Positions 5,797 through 11,808 are shown, numbered from the stretch's first letter. The stretch is 11,808 bases of DNA from an uncultured Candidatus Saccharibacteria bacterium (GCA_947364965.1 CANAUU010000024.1:1-11808), one strand, 5' to 3'. Translations and numbers: made by a program. The notes: generated by a model from the letters alone, not told the origin.

Positions 5797-5824
5797 AAAA
5801 AAGGAGAGGTCTTTGACCTCTCCT
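5797..5824 (-). terminator. Rho-independent terminator of the TM2 gene
   Basis: On the minus strand AGGAGAGGTC and GACCTCTCCT form a perfect 10-bp stem (5802-5811 with 5815-5824) with a three-base loop, followed by TTTTTT. It lies 48 bp beyond the stop of the TM2 gene. Confidence 0.93.
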
Positions 5825-5872
5825 GAATTGTCCTAGAGCGTTAGATTATTCTAGGTCGTGAGCTTAGGTCTC

Positions 5873-6376
5873 TTATTTGTCGGACTTTTTGTCGTCGGCT
5901 TTGGTTTCTTTTTCGGCGACTTTGTCTTCGGTGTTTTCAGCGGCTGGAGCGGCAGGAGTGGTTGGCTGGGCGTAAGCAACAGGAGCGGCAACAGTGTAGC
6001 CTTTGGCGGCGAGGGCGGTGTCGCCTTGAACGAGGATGATGATACCTTCGACGAAGCCCCAGATGCCGCTACCCATGATAGCAATGTAAGAGAGGAACAT
6101 GAGGAAGCCAAAGAAGAAGCCCATGAATGGAACCTGGGCGGTCAGGGCGACCATGACAGCGGAAAGCATGATCAAGAGGAAGCCACCGCCAGTCAAAGCG
6201 ACGTGGATGACGCCTTTTTTGTTTTCGCCAAGATACCAGTTGTGGGCACCGAAAGCACCGAGGAAAATGCCAAGAAGGCCAGCGGCGACGGAAGATTTGA
6301 TGCCGGTCGGGATGGTGTTCTGGAAAGCTGGGTTCCCTGTTGGTTGGTTAGTGTTTGGCGTGGTGTTTGGGTCCAT
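5873..6376 (-). CDS. TM2-domain membrane protein
   Basis: Small integral membrane protein of unknown exact role. In 167 residues, residues 1-26 are Asn/Pro/Thr-rich and soluble. The TM2 core begins at about 27 with the signature GAFGAHNWYLGENKKGVIHVAL (the usual family pattern is GxFGxHRFYLGxxxxGxxxL), then hydrophobic segments at about 55-80 and 82-117, ending WGFVEGIIILVQ, the typical end of the domain. The tail 134-167 is Ala/Pro-rich then Lys/Asp/Glu-rich (KADDKKSDK). The segment between the two helices is longer than in minimal TM2 domains, suggesting three or four membrane passes. Start 6376 has AAGGAG five bases upstream. It has its own promoter (6410-6438) and terminator and is divergent from tsaD. 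Confidence 0.9.
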   Translation of the reverse strand: MDPNTTPNTNQPTGNPAFQNTIPTGIKSSVAAGLLGIFLGAFGAHNWYLGENKKGVIHVALTGGGFLLIMLSAVMVALTAQVPFMGFFFGFLMFLSYIAIMGSGIWGFVEGIIILVQGDTALAAKGYTVAAPVAYAQPTTPAAPAAENTEDKVAEKETKADDKKSDK

Positions 6377-6409
6377 AAGATCTCCTTAGTAAATATAATA
6401 ATTAAGTTG

Positions 6410-6438
6410 ATTATAGCGGGATTTGGCGGGAAAAGCAA
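6410..6438 (-). promoter_or_regulatory. Promoter of the TM2 gene
   Basis: On the minus strand TTGCTT (6433-6438), 17 bases, TATAAT (6410-6415). It is back-to-back with the tsaD promoter, whose -35 begins at 6454. Confidence 0.8.
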
Positions 6439-6453
6439 GGGGGTGGGGTTGAG

Positions 6454-6482
6454 TTGGCTAGAGGCAAGGTTTGTGGTATAAT
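6454..6482 (+). promoter_or_regulatory. Promoter of tsaD
   Basis: TTGGCT (6454-6459), 17 bases, TATAAT (6477-6482), with the extended -10 TG at 6474-6475. The -10 ends only six bases before the tsaD ATG, so the expected start base is the A of the start codon. Confidence 0.85.
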
Positions 6483-6488
6483 ATAGGA

Positions 6489-7649
6489 ATGAAGATTTTG
6501 GCGATTGAGAGTTCTTGTGATGAAACTGCGGCGGCGGTGATTGAGGATGGGGTGAAGATTTTGAGCAATGTGGTGGTGTCGCAGGTGGATATTTTTGCGG
6601 TGTATGGTGGAGTGATTCCAGAGGTGGCGGCGCGGTCGCACCTGGAGGCGATTTTGCCGGTGGTGGAGAAAGCGCTGGCGGATGCGGGTGCGGCTGCTGG
6701 CTTGGGGCGAGGGTTGACAAAGGACGAGGTTGATGCGATTGCGGTGACGCATACACCGGGGTTGATGGGGTCGCTGTTGATTGGGACTTTGACGGCGAGG
6801 ATGTTGGCGATTCTTTGGGGAAAGCCGCTGTATGCGACGCACCATTTGAAGTCGCATATTTATGCGAATTGGCTAACAAGTGAAGAAGGTCTGACAATTT
6901 GTCCTCAGTCAGAGGTGGGCGCCACGCCGGAGTTTCCGTTGGTGGCGATGGTGATTTCTGGGGGGCACACGCAGATTATTTATATGCCGGAGCATAATAG
7001 TTTTGAGATTATTGGGACGACGCGGGATGATGCGATTGGGGAGTGTTTTGATAAGGTGGCGAAGATTTTGGGGTTGCCGTATCCAGGGGGACCGAGTATT
7101 GCGAAGTGTGCGGCTGGGGGTAATCCGGAGAAATATAAGCTGCCGCACCCGAAGGTGGATGGGCTAGATTTTTCTTTTTCGGGGTTGAAAACGGCGGTGC
7201 TTCGGGCGGTGCAGGGGGAGTTGGGGTTGCCGATTACGACGCCGTCGTTTGAGCTGAAGGAGCATTTGACCGAACAGCAGCGGGCGGATTTTGCGGCGTC
7301 TTTTCAAGCGACGGCGTGTGATATTCTGATCGAGAAGCTGAAAATGGCCTTAAAAGCGCATACAGAGGCTCGGAGCGTGGTGTTTGCGGGCGGGGTGAGT
7401 GCTAATAAGGTTTTGCGGGAAAAGGCCTTAAAAGCGTACTTGGGGGGTTCTCAAGGCGATTTGGAGGGGACTTTGGGGGACGTTGAGGGGCTGAGGGTTG
7501 ATGATTTGAGGGTGTATTTCCCGGAGCCACGGTTTGCGGGTGATAATGGGGCGATGGTGGGGGCGGCGGCGTATTTTGAGGTGGTGAGTGGGGTGGAGCC
7601 GACGGATCCGTATAAATTGTCGATTGCGCCACGGACGGCGATTGGATAG
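6489..7649 (+). CDS. tsaD: tRNA N6-threonylcarbamoyladenosine (t6A37) transferase TsaD
   Basis: Cytoplasmic enzyme that moves the threonylcarbamoyl group made by TsaC/TsaC2 onto A37 of ANN-decoding tRNAs, working with TsaB and TsaE. It is essential in most bacteria. The 386-residue product starts MKILAIESSCDETAAAV, the standard family start. Metal-binding His119 and His123 lie in THHLKSHIYANW, with Asp352 in FAGDNGAM. VISGGHTQI, the DDAIGECFDKVAKILGLPYPGGP block, FSFSGLKTAV and FAGGVSANKVLRE are all present, so it should be active. It is longer than the usual 335-345 residues because of small insertions near 63-78, 133-149 and 319-340 (Gly/Asp/Leu-rich, just before YFPEPRFAG). Start 6489 is fixed by the conserved N-terminus; no ribosome site fits before it, see the leaderless finding. 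Confidence 0.97.
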   Translation: MKILAIESSCDETAAAVIEDGVKILSNVVVSQVDIFAVYGGVIPEVAARSHLEAILPVVEKALADAGAAAGLGRGLTKDEVDAIAVTHTPGLMGSLLIGTLTARMLAILWGKPLYATHHLKSHIYANWLTSEEGLTICPQSEVGATPEFPLVAMVISGGHTQIIYMPEHNSFEIIGTTRDDAIGECFDKVAKILGLPYPGGPSIAKCAAGGNPEKYKLPHPKVDGLDFSFSGLKTAVLRAVQGELGLPITTPSFELKEHLTEQQRADFAASFQATACDILIEKLKMALKAHTEARSVVFAGGVSANKVLREKALKAYLGGSQGDLEGTLGDVEGLRVDDLRVYFPEPRFAGDNGAMVGAAAYFEVVSGVEPTDPYKLSIAPRTAIG

Positions 7650-7712
7650 GGGCCTATAGGGCGCGATGAATGCGGGGTGTTGTGGGGGTGGAGTTTTGAG
7701 GTGTTTGGGGTG

Positions 7713-7727
7713 TTGTGATTTTCACAA
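7713..7727. promoter_or_regulatory. Perfect inverted repeat upstream of a promoter
   Basis: TTGTGA, three bases, TCACAA. It ends six bases before the -35 box of the next promoter, a position suited to a regulator site. No regulator can be named. Confidence 0.4.
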
Positions 7728-7733
7728 AAGGGG

Positions 7734-7762
7734 TTGTCGGGAGCGGGAGGGTTTGATAGAAT
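7734..7762 (+). promoter_or_regulatory. Promoter of the 7769-8680 transcription unit
   Basis: TTGTCG (7734-7739), 17 bases, TAGAAT (7757-7762). The expected start is near 7769. Confidence 0.65.
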
Positions 7763-7768
7763 AGGGAC

Positions 7769-8185
7769 ATGTTCTTTTCATCAGAGGTCGGAGTTTAGGC
7801 GTGACGCTTGCTTTGATGTTTGGTGACGGGCATTGTTCGCCGGCAGAAATCTGCGGTTCGGGTATTATCTGATAGTAGTAGGTAAAGGGCAATAGCTCGT
7901 ACTGGCTGAGGTCAGATTTGGTCGCAAGGATGCGACTTGCCGTTATCCGTGGATGGCGAAGATCTTTAAGAATTGAGAAAGGAGTTGATAGTTCTGCGGG
8001 CTGATGTTCCTCAGAAGCTTCGAGATCGGGTGCGTTGCTATCCGATTCGAGCACATCCCAGGTGATTCCCTTCGGCTGGATGGCCGAGGAATTCCTAGAA
8101 ACCTAGTGTTGTGGAGCAAAGCGAGTGGCAACTTCCGCCCAAGTCTTTAATCCGCGGTGCGTGATCCCCATGAAGGAGAATGCCT
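7769..8185 (+). promoter_or_regulatory. Long untranslated leader (about 415 nt) of the small membrane protein gene, or an independent RNA
   Basis: Between the promoter and the start at 8186 no convincing gene is seen. The strand has many short stem-loops, for example GTCGC with GCGAC, CTCGGCC-like arms around TGGAT, and ATCGG with CCGAT. Its base composition is balanced, unlike the G-heavy, C-poor strands around it. A nine-codon frame (MFFSSEVGV) begins at 7769, the expected transcription start. I could not match it to RNase P RNA, tmRNA, SRP RNA or a riboswitch class that I know. Confidence 0.4.
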
Positions 8186-8680
8186 ATGAGAAGTGCGAGA
8201 AATTTCGCGCGTTTCGTGGCGCTGTTGGCGGCACTTGCCATGTCCTTGGCGGTTTCGTTGATGGTTTCTCCGCTGATGATCTTGATTGGTTCGGTCGTAT
8301 TCCTGGCGGTATGCTTGATGGGCATGTCAAAAGGCGACAAGGTTATGACATCTAACGCGAGAGACGGCCCCGTCTCATCCGCGGTCGATGCTCCGCTCGA
8401 CGACCAGGCTATGATGAGATCTCAGCGGCGCCAGTGGGCGCGTGAGTATCCGGTAGGGTTTCGATTGTGCCGTTCGACCACTAAACACGACGCAACTGGA
8501 CCTCTGTTTTCGGTCAACAACTGCATAATGAAGCTGTCCGGCTGGGCAAGTTTGCTTTGGTCGGCGGTTGGCGCGATGAAACGCCCGTTCAGATGGGCGC
8601 TGTCGCGCACGGATCAGTGCAACCTGTATGCGTTCAACGCGAATGATCAGTGCTTGTTGCCGGGTGCGGCGGTTGCTTGA
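8186..8680 (+). CDS. Hypothetical small membrane protein, family not recognised
   Basis: I do not recognise this 164-residue protein. It starts MRSARNFARF, a basic N-terminus, followed by two adjoining hydrophobic stretches (about 11-28 and 29-46), consistent with a signal anchor or a short helical hairpin. The rest (47-164) is polar, with five cysteines (Cys95, 113, 145 and 156 in this part, Cys43 in the membrane part) and basic patches such as RSQRRQWAREY. AAGGAG seven bases upstream chooses the start at 8186 over the in-frame ATG at 8180. Codon choice differs from murE, tsaD and the femX-like gene: more C-ending codons and no G bias, suggesting a different origin. It is enclosed by its own promoter and terminators. 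The overlapping frame 8125-8355 is judged a shadow because it lacks a ribosome site. A fortuitous ORF over a structured RNA remains possible. Confidence 0.55.
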   Translation: MRSARNFARFVALLAALAMSLAVSLMVSPLMILIGSVVFLAVCLMGMSKGDKVMTSNARDGPVSSAVDAPLDDQAMMRSQRRQWAREYPVGFRLCRSTTKHDATGPLFSVNNCIMKLSGWASLLWSAVGAMKRPFRWALSRTDQCNLYAFNANDQCLLPGAAVA

Positions 8681-8751
8681 GGCAGGAGCGCTGCCCTACT
8701 ACTCGGCAAGGGGCTGCGTAGTGAAATTTCGTGTAAGTATATGACGATGGC

Positions 8752-8782
8752 CCTGGGTCGCCCGAGGAGCGGTTGACCCAGG
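8752..8782 (+). terminator. Hairpin downstream of the small membrane protein gene
   Basis: CCTGGGTC (8752-8759) pairs perfectly with GACCCAGG (8775-8782), with GCC/GGT inside. It is followed by AGGTTTTACGG, a weak T tract, so it is a hairpin with only possible terminator activity. Confidence 0.45.
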
Positions 8783-8854
8783 AGGTTTTACGGATTCACA
8801 TTGTAAGTTTTCGTGTATTATTCCCTTCTCTTTCTTCCGTCGCAATTGCGACAC

Positions 8855-8888
8855 GGCCTCAACTGGCTTTGCTGGTTGGGGCCTTTTT
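8855..8888 (+). terminator. Rho-independent terminator
   Basis: GGCCTCAAC (8855-8863) pairs with GTTGGGGCC (8875-8883), nine bp with one G-U, followed directly by TTTTT (8884-8888). It closes the 7734-8680 unit. A perfect 14-bp palindrome GTCGCAATTGCGAC (8839-8852) lies just before it. Confidence 0.85.
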
Positions 8889-9003
8889 CATGTTTGGGGT
8901 CTGGTATTTTATTGTTGGATTTATGGGGTGTTTGAAGTTTGATAGTGGGTTTAGTGGTGATGCTCGATTGTTTAATGAGGTTTGATGAGGATTGGGGCGG
9001 TTG

Positions 9004-9012
9004 TGGTATAAT
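9004..9012 (+). promoter_or_regulatory. Extended -10 promoter of the femX-like gene
   Basis: TGGTATAAT, a full extended -10 identical to that of tsaD (both TTGTGGTATAAT). The -35 region is weak (TTGATG at 19 bp). The expected start is near 9019, giving a leader of about 18 nt. Confidence 0.75.
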
Positions 9013-9036
9013 AGAGGAAATAATTGCGAGGAAAAT

Positions 9037-10218
9037 ATGAGTGACGGGGAGCTGGGCGTGAAGCCCGGGGGAGGTGAGGTTTGTGGAGGTGAAAGGGGTT
9101 TCGATAGCGGTGAGGGGCCTGACAAGGTGTTTGGGCATTTTTTGCAGTCGGAGGATTGGGAGAAGTATGAACAAGCGGAGGGGCATGAAACGCGGCGCGT
9201 GAGTGGGGAGGGGTTTCGGGCGATGGTGGCGGTTCATGAAACGGCAATGGGACGATACTTGTTTTGTCCGTATGGGCCGGAACTTTGGAAAGTTGAGGGG
9301 CATGATTTGAAGTGGTCGCTCGAGCAGGCGCTTAATTCCCTGTCGCAGTTAGCGAAGAAGGAGAAGGCGTTTTTTGTGCGGGTGGAGCCGACGGTGGGGT
9401 TTTCTGAGGCGGAGATGACTGGGATGGGGTTAGTGCGTTCGCACGATTTGGATCCAGCACATACTTGGGTCATGGATTTGACAAGTGGTCAAGAAAGTTT
9501 GCTTGGTGGGATGGAAAAACGGAAGGTGCGATATTGGCGAAATTATCAAAAGCGGGGGTTTTCGATGCGGCAGTCGAAGAACCCGGAGGAGATTGGGCTG
9601 CTTACTTCCCTACTCAAGGCACTGGGCGATCGAGATAATTTTAATCCGCAGGATGAGACACATTTGAAGCGGCAACTCATGGCAGGTTTTGCGACGTTGT
9701 ATATTCTGGAGGCGCCGGCAGATTTTGGAGTTGCGGGGGAGGATGGTTCTGCAGGCGTGAGGAGCGCGGCTGGTCCTGTAAATGTCGTTTCTGGGAGTGC
9801 GGGTGAGGTTTCTGTAGGCGCGTCGGGGGTTGGCTCTGTGGCTGAAAAGAGTGGCATTGGAGCTGGGGGGGAGAAGAAAGTGATTGCGGCGGCTTTGATT
9901 TATGATTATGATGGGGTGCGGTATTATGCGCACGCGGCGGCGGATGAGAAGTTTATGAAGTATGCGCCGGGGTCGATTGTGCTGATTCAGATGATTATGG
10001 ATGCTTGTCTGGCGGGGATGCGAGTGTTTGATTTCTGGGGGATGACGACGTCGGAGGATCCAAAGCATCCGTGGTATGGGTTTACGCAGTATAAGAAGTC
10101 GTTTGGGGGGCGGCAGGTGGATTATGCGGGGACGTGGGATTTGCCGGTGGATAAGGCGAAATATCGGCTATATCAGGGGGTGAGGGCGGTGAACCGAGTG
10201 ATGCGGAAGAAGAGATAA
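9037..10218 (+). CDS. FemABX-family aminoacyltransferase (peptidoglycan bridge), FemX-like
   Basis: Transfers an amino acid from aminoacyl-tRNA to the stem peptide of lipid II at the inner face of the membrane, building the interpeptide bridge. In 393 residues two GNAT-like halves are visible. The first ends near TWVMDLTSG (143-151), with the linker MEKRKVRYWRNYQKRGFSMR. The second runs from about 283 (VIAAALIYDYDGVRYYAHAAA) through the family signature KYAPGSIVLIQMIMDACLAG, FDFWGM (331-336), WYGFTQYKKSFGG and a closing DLPVDKAKYRLY. Between the halves, residues about 231-279 are a Gly/Ser/Ala/Val-rich low-complexity insertion not usual in the family. The N-terminus (1-28) is also Gly-rich. 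GAGGAA six bases upstream supports the start at 9037. A helical coiled-coil arm typical of FemA is not seen. Role with the MurE-like ligase in wall assembly is inferred; the amino acid is unknown. Confidence 0.85.
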   Translation: MSDGELGVKPGGGEVCGGERGFDSGEGPDKVFGHFLQSEDWEKYEQAEGHETRRVSGEGFRAMVAVHETAMGRYLFCPYGPELWKVEGHDLKWSLEQALNSLSQLAKKEKAFFVRVEPTVGFSEAEMTGMGLVRSHDLDPAHTWVMDLTSGQESLLGGMEKRKVRYWRNYQKRGFSMRQSKNPEEIGLLTSLLKALGDRDNFNPQDETHLKRQLMAGFATLYILEAPADFGVAGEDGSAGVRSAAGPVNVVSGSAGEVSVGASGVGSVAEKSGIGAGGEKKVIAAALIYDYDGVRYYAHAAADEKFMKYAPGSIVLIQMIMDACLAGMRVFDFWGMTTSEDPKHPWYGFTQYKKSFGGRQVDYAGTWDLPVDKAKYRLYQGVRAVNRVMRKKR

Positions 10219-10229
10219 TATATATTCGT

Positions 10230-10370
10230 CGAAGGACCATAAGAGAAGTTTTTGTGTTTTCGTTCGGTATGGGTGTGCCGCTTCTTATCTAAAGATGTGG
10301 AGCCGGCGCAGCCTGGTCGTCAAGCTGCAATGTCTCGCAAAAATACGAAAACTTCTCTTATGGTCTTTCG
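10230..10370. repeat. Long hairpin element after the femX-like gene
   Basis: CGAAGGACCATAAGAGAAG (from 10230) pairs with CTTCTCTTATGGTCTTTCG (to 10370) with one G-U. The stem runs on through GTTTT/AAAAC and further imperfect pairs (TTTTTGTGTTTT against AAAAATACGAAAA). Inside, GCAGC and GCTGC close the loop holding GGTCGTCA. It begins 11 bp after the stop. The stem is at least 23 bp unbroken. No coding potential. It is similar in plan to the elements at 881 and 5519. Confidence 0.65.
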
Positions 10371-10738
10371 GAATTATTAGGGTTTTGTGGTTGTGGGATT
10401 GGCGGCTCCCTGGGTTCTATGGTTTTGAGCCGGTTTCTAGGTTTGGACTAGTTTTTTGGGCTTACTTTTCTCTTTCGGGGGTGGCGGTTATTCCCTGTTA
10501 GCGATGGGTTTGGGTTTGGTTCCCTGTCGGTGTTGATGCTGATGGGGATTTTTGATGACTTGTGATTGAGGTGGGCAGTTTTGAGCGAAATTTTGAGGTT
10601 TTGGTGGTTCCCTGTTCTATAGGCGGTGGGAGTTGCGGCGGTTGGAGTAATAGGAGGCGGATACAAAAAGAACACGTCTACAAAAAGACATGTGAAATTG
10701 CTTGACTTTGTGGAAAGTCCTATCAAATAAACATAGAC

Positions 10739-10766
10739 AATATCATACCGAATATGGTATTATATT
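10739..10766. promoter_or_regulatory. Inverted repeat overlapping a -10-like box
   Basis: AATATCATACC, six bases, GGTATTATATT: 11-bp arms with one mismatch. On the minus strand it contains TATAAT (10759-10764) with TTTCTT 17 bases upstream, so it could be an operator over a minus-strand promoter. No gene follows on that strand. Confidence 0.35.
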
Positions 10767-10887
10767 GAGTTTTCCTATTTGAAGAAATGTTTGTCTTGCC
10801 TTCCGAACCACTATGTCCACTCATAAGTAATTCGTTAATTCCATTATAGCGTGAGGGGAATGGGATGTCAAGGATTTTGGTGTGAAT

Positions 10888-10901
10888 TTTTGGCGCCAAA
10901 A
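10888..10901. repeat. Perfect 14-bp palindrome
   Basis: TTTTGGCGCCAAAA, nearly extended by AAT/ATT on the two sides. It could be a protein-binding site; its role is unknown. Confidence 0.4.
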
Positions 10902-11189
10902 TTACAGGGGTGAGTGTGGGCTGTGCGGGTTTTAATAGGGAAGAATGGCGGCAGGGAAAATGAGGGAATTTGGACAAGATTTGCGGTCGGTGACACGGGC
11001 GGAAGGGAATTGAAGATTGTGAGATTTTGGCGGAGTGAGATGGGAAACAGGGGTGAAGGCACGGAGGTTGGGATTTGGAAATGCGGACGTAATTGGAAAA
11101 GGGGCGTGTGGAGTTTATTGGGGTGGAGGGCGGAGGGGGAGTGAGGAAAAGGTGCTTATGTTTGAAATAATTTTAGTGAAAGTCAAGGC

Positions 11190-11218
11190 TTGGCACAACT
11201 AGGGTCGTAATATATAAT
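11190..11218 (+). promoter_or_regulatory. Promoter of the second surface protein gene
   Basis: TTGGCA (11190-11195), 17 bases, TATAAT (11213-11218). The start is expected near 11225, which is exactly the first base of leader helix P1. Confidence 0.9.
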
Positions 11219-11224
11219 GTTATT

Positions 11225-11460
11225 GTCTAAGTTAGTGTGAAAAATGAAGCCGCTGGTTTTGTTAGTCACGGAATTGTTTTGAATAGTGGTAGTATGTCGG
11301 AAACGGCATCGCAGTGATGCAGACTACTCTATTCAGAGCGGTTTCATACTGGCTTAGACACCCACTGCGGTGTCGTTTTTGTATTGGGCTTTGCGGATGG
11401 AGACGTAAGCTCGAGATTTATGACCCGCCTGGGGTGTTATAACCATAAAGGAGGGCTGTG
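11225..11460 (+). promoter_or_regulatory. Structured 5' leader RNA, copy 2
   Basis: P1 pairs GTCTAAGTTAGTGTGAAA (11225-11242) with TTTCATACTGGCTTAGAC (11342-11359), 18 bp unbroken with three G-U pairs. P2 pairs CCGCT (11250-11254) with AGCGG (11337-11341). P3 pairs GAATAGTGGTAGT (11281-11293) with ACTACTCTATTC (11323-11334). The P1-P3 sequences differ from copy 1 but the layout is the same. The 3' part is nearly identical: hairpin GACACC-loop-GGTGTC (11357-11374), TTTTTGTATT, then CCCGCC (11424-11429), GGGGTGTT (11431-11438) and Shine-Dalgarno GGAGGG (11450-11455). ACACCC can pair with GGTGT or with GGGTGT, and CCCGCC is complementary to the Shine-Dalgarno region. The segment GGTTTTGTTAGTCACGG (11254-11270) also resembles GTTTTTGTTATGTACCG in copy 1. 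Confidence 0.75.
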
Positions 11461-11808
11461 ATGCGAAGCCAAAGAAATCGGCAACAAAGCAAGAACCTGT
11501 GCCGAAATAGGCTAATAAGCCAAAGAAATAATAATTTTATAGAGAAGAAACGTCAGCGAACTAATTTTCTCAGAACAAGTTCAATTGTTGAGGGAATTAA
11601 TTCAATTGTCGGAAAAACAAGTTATGTAGGATTAGCCACTCTATCGCTGGTGCTAGTCAACCCCATCATAAGTTCGCCAGTAAGCGCATCGGAGGAACCG
11701 GAAGCCGGCGGTGAGATGAGTGAAGAGGGCACGATTGATGATACTAATACAGATATCACCCCTCTCGCCTCTACCACCTCCACTGTCAATATTTCATTCT
11801 CTCCAACG
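11461..11808 (+). CDS. Secreted surface protein, N-terminal 116 residues, cut by the window edge
   Basis: Paralogue of the frameshifted surface protein at 2779-3808. It starts MRSQRNRQQSKNLCRNRL with AAAGGAGGG five bases upstream. A long basic n-region (1-53) includes SQRNNNFIEKKRQRTNF, which matches SQRNYNFTEEKRQRTR of the other gene. A hydrophobic segment (54-70, VGLATLSLVLVNPII) and a likely signal-peptidase site after PVSA (73-76) follow. The exported part begins acidic and Thr-rich and reaches STVNISFSPT (107-116), again matching the paralogue (STVNISFTPS). The rest lies outside the window; a FISUMP-type C-terminus is a guess from the paralogue. It is expressed from a strong-looking promoter through the structured leader. 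Confidence 0.85.
   Translation, partial: MRSQRNRQQSKNLCRNRLISQRNNNFIEKKRQRTNFLRTSSIVEGINSIVGKTSYVGLATLSLVLVNPIISSPVSASEEPEAGGEMSEEGTIDDTNTDITPLASTTSTVNISFSPT

Larger units (their letters stand above)
10375..11189. other. Gene-free stretch with G/T-rich, possibly decayed sequence
   Basis: About 815 bp without a credible gene in either direction; open frames here are short and lack ribosome sites. 10375-10640 and 10905-11150 keep the G-rich, C-poor composition of nearby plus-strand genes, which would fit remnants of old coding sequence, but no protein motif is recognisable. The middle holds an inverted repeat (10739-10766), a small hairpin GACTTT/AAAGTC (10704-10719) and a palindrome (10888-10901). 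Confidence 0.5.

Noticed and set aside
5079..5798. 239-codon minus-strand open frame overlapping the end of murE
   Set aside because: Antisense to the certain murE C-terminus and to the hairpin element; no ribosome site or protein motif.
7722..8054. 110-codon minus-strand frame in the long leader
   Set aside because: No ribosome site, antisense to a promoter and leader with clear plus-strand signals, and no recognisable motif. Not fully excluded.
8890..8985. 31-codon frame MFGVWYFIVGFMG
   Set aside because: The start codon directly follows the T run of the terminator and there is no ribosome site.
10700..10770. Possible stable RNA gene (the GGAAAGTCC string suggested RNase P RNA)
   Set aside because: The flanking conserved RNase P blocks are absent. 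No tRNA, rRNA, tmRNA or SRP RNA was recognised anywhere in the window.
1..11808. Alternative code with UGA as glycine (used by some CPR lineages)
   Set aside because: All recognised genes are complete without in-frame UGA, so recoding is not needed.

Overview
The window looks like a chromosomal segment of an ultra-small Patescibacteria/CPR bacterium, most likely a Saccharibacteria (TM7) relative. This is inferred from the gene mix and style: compact single genes with strongly G-skewed coding strands, a Mur ligase whose N-terminal domain is very short, a FemX-like transferase, TsaD, a TM2 protein, and large surface proteins with a long basic N-terminus and a FISUMP-type C-terminal domain. No gene needs UGA read as an amino acid, so the standard bacterial code fits. 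No species can be named from the sequence alone.

Layout. 1-1419 (minus strand): the groES-groEL heat-shock operon, with a CIRCE operator lying across the -35 box, and a 191-bp self-complementary element between the two genes. 1461-2270 (plus): a VapBC-type toxin-antitoxin pair behind three CAAAGTA repeats spaced exactly 18 bp apart. 2271-2778: no gene, but long hairpins, a terminator and a 28/29-bp inverted repeat pair. 2779-4045 (minus): a secreted surface protein gene broken by a one-base frameshift, preceded by a structured leader of about 220 nt. 4141-5514 (plus): murE-like ligase, followed by a long hairpin. 5797-6438 (minus): TM2 membrane protein with its own promoter and terminator. 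6454-7649 (plus): tsaD, apparently on a leaderless mRNA. 7713-8888 (plus): a self-contained unit of different base composition (promoter, leader of about 415 nt, small membrane protein, terminators). 9004-10218 (plus): FemABX-family transferase, followed by another long hairpin. 10375-11189: no gene seen. 11190-11808 (plus): promoter, a second copy of the structured leader, and the 5' end of a second surface protein gene running off the window.

How the genes fit together. MurE-like and FemX-like enzymes both serve peptidoglycan stem and bridge assembly, the two surface proteins and the TM2 protein belong to the envelope, and GroES/GroEL and TsaD are housekeeping. The most striking find is the leader RNA. 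Two copies, on opposite strands about 7.2 kb apart, sit exactly from the promoter start site to the ribosome binding site of two related surface protein genes. They keep the same helix layout although most helix sequences differ (compensatory change). They share almost identical 3' segments whose pieces can pair in mutually exclusive ways, including one that would cover the Shine-Dalgarno sequence. This looks like a cis-regulatory RNA (riboswitch- or attenuator-like) controlling surface proteins. A second theme is long, unrelated-looking hairpins of 108-191 bp placed just after or between genes.
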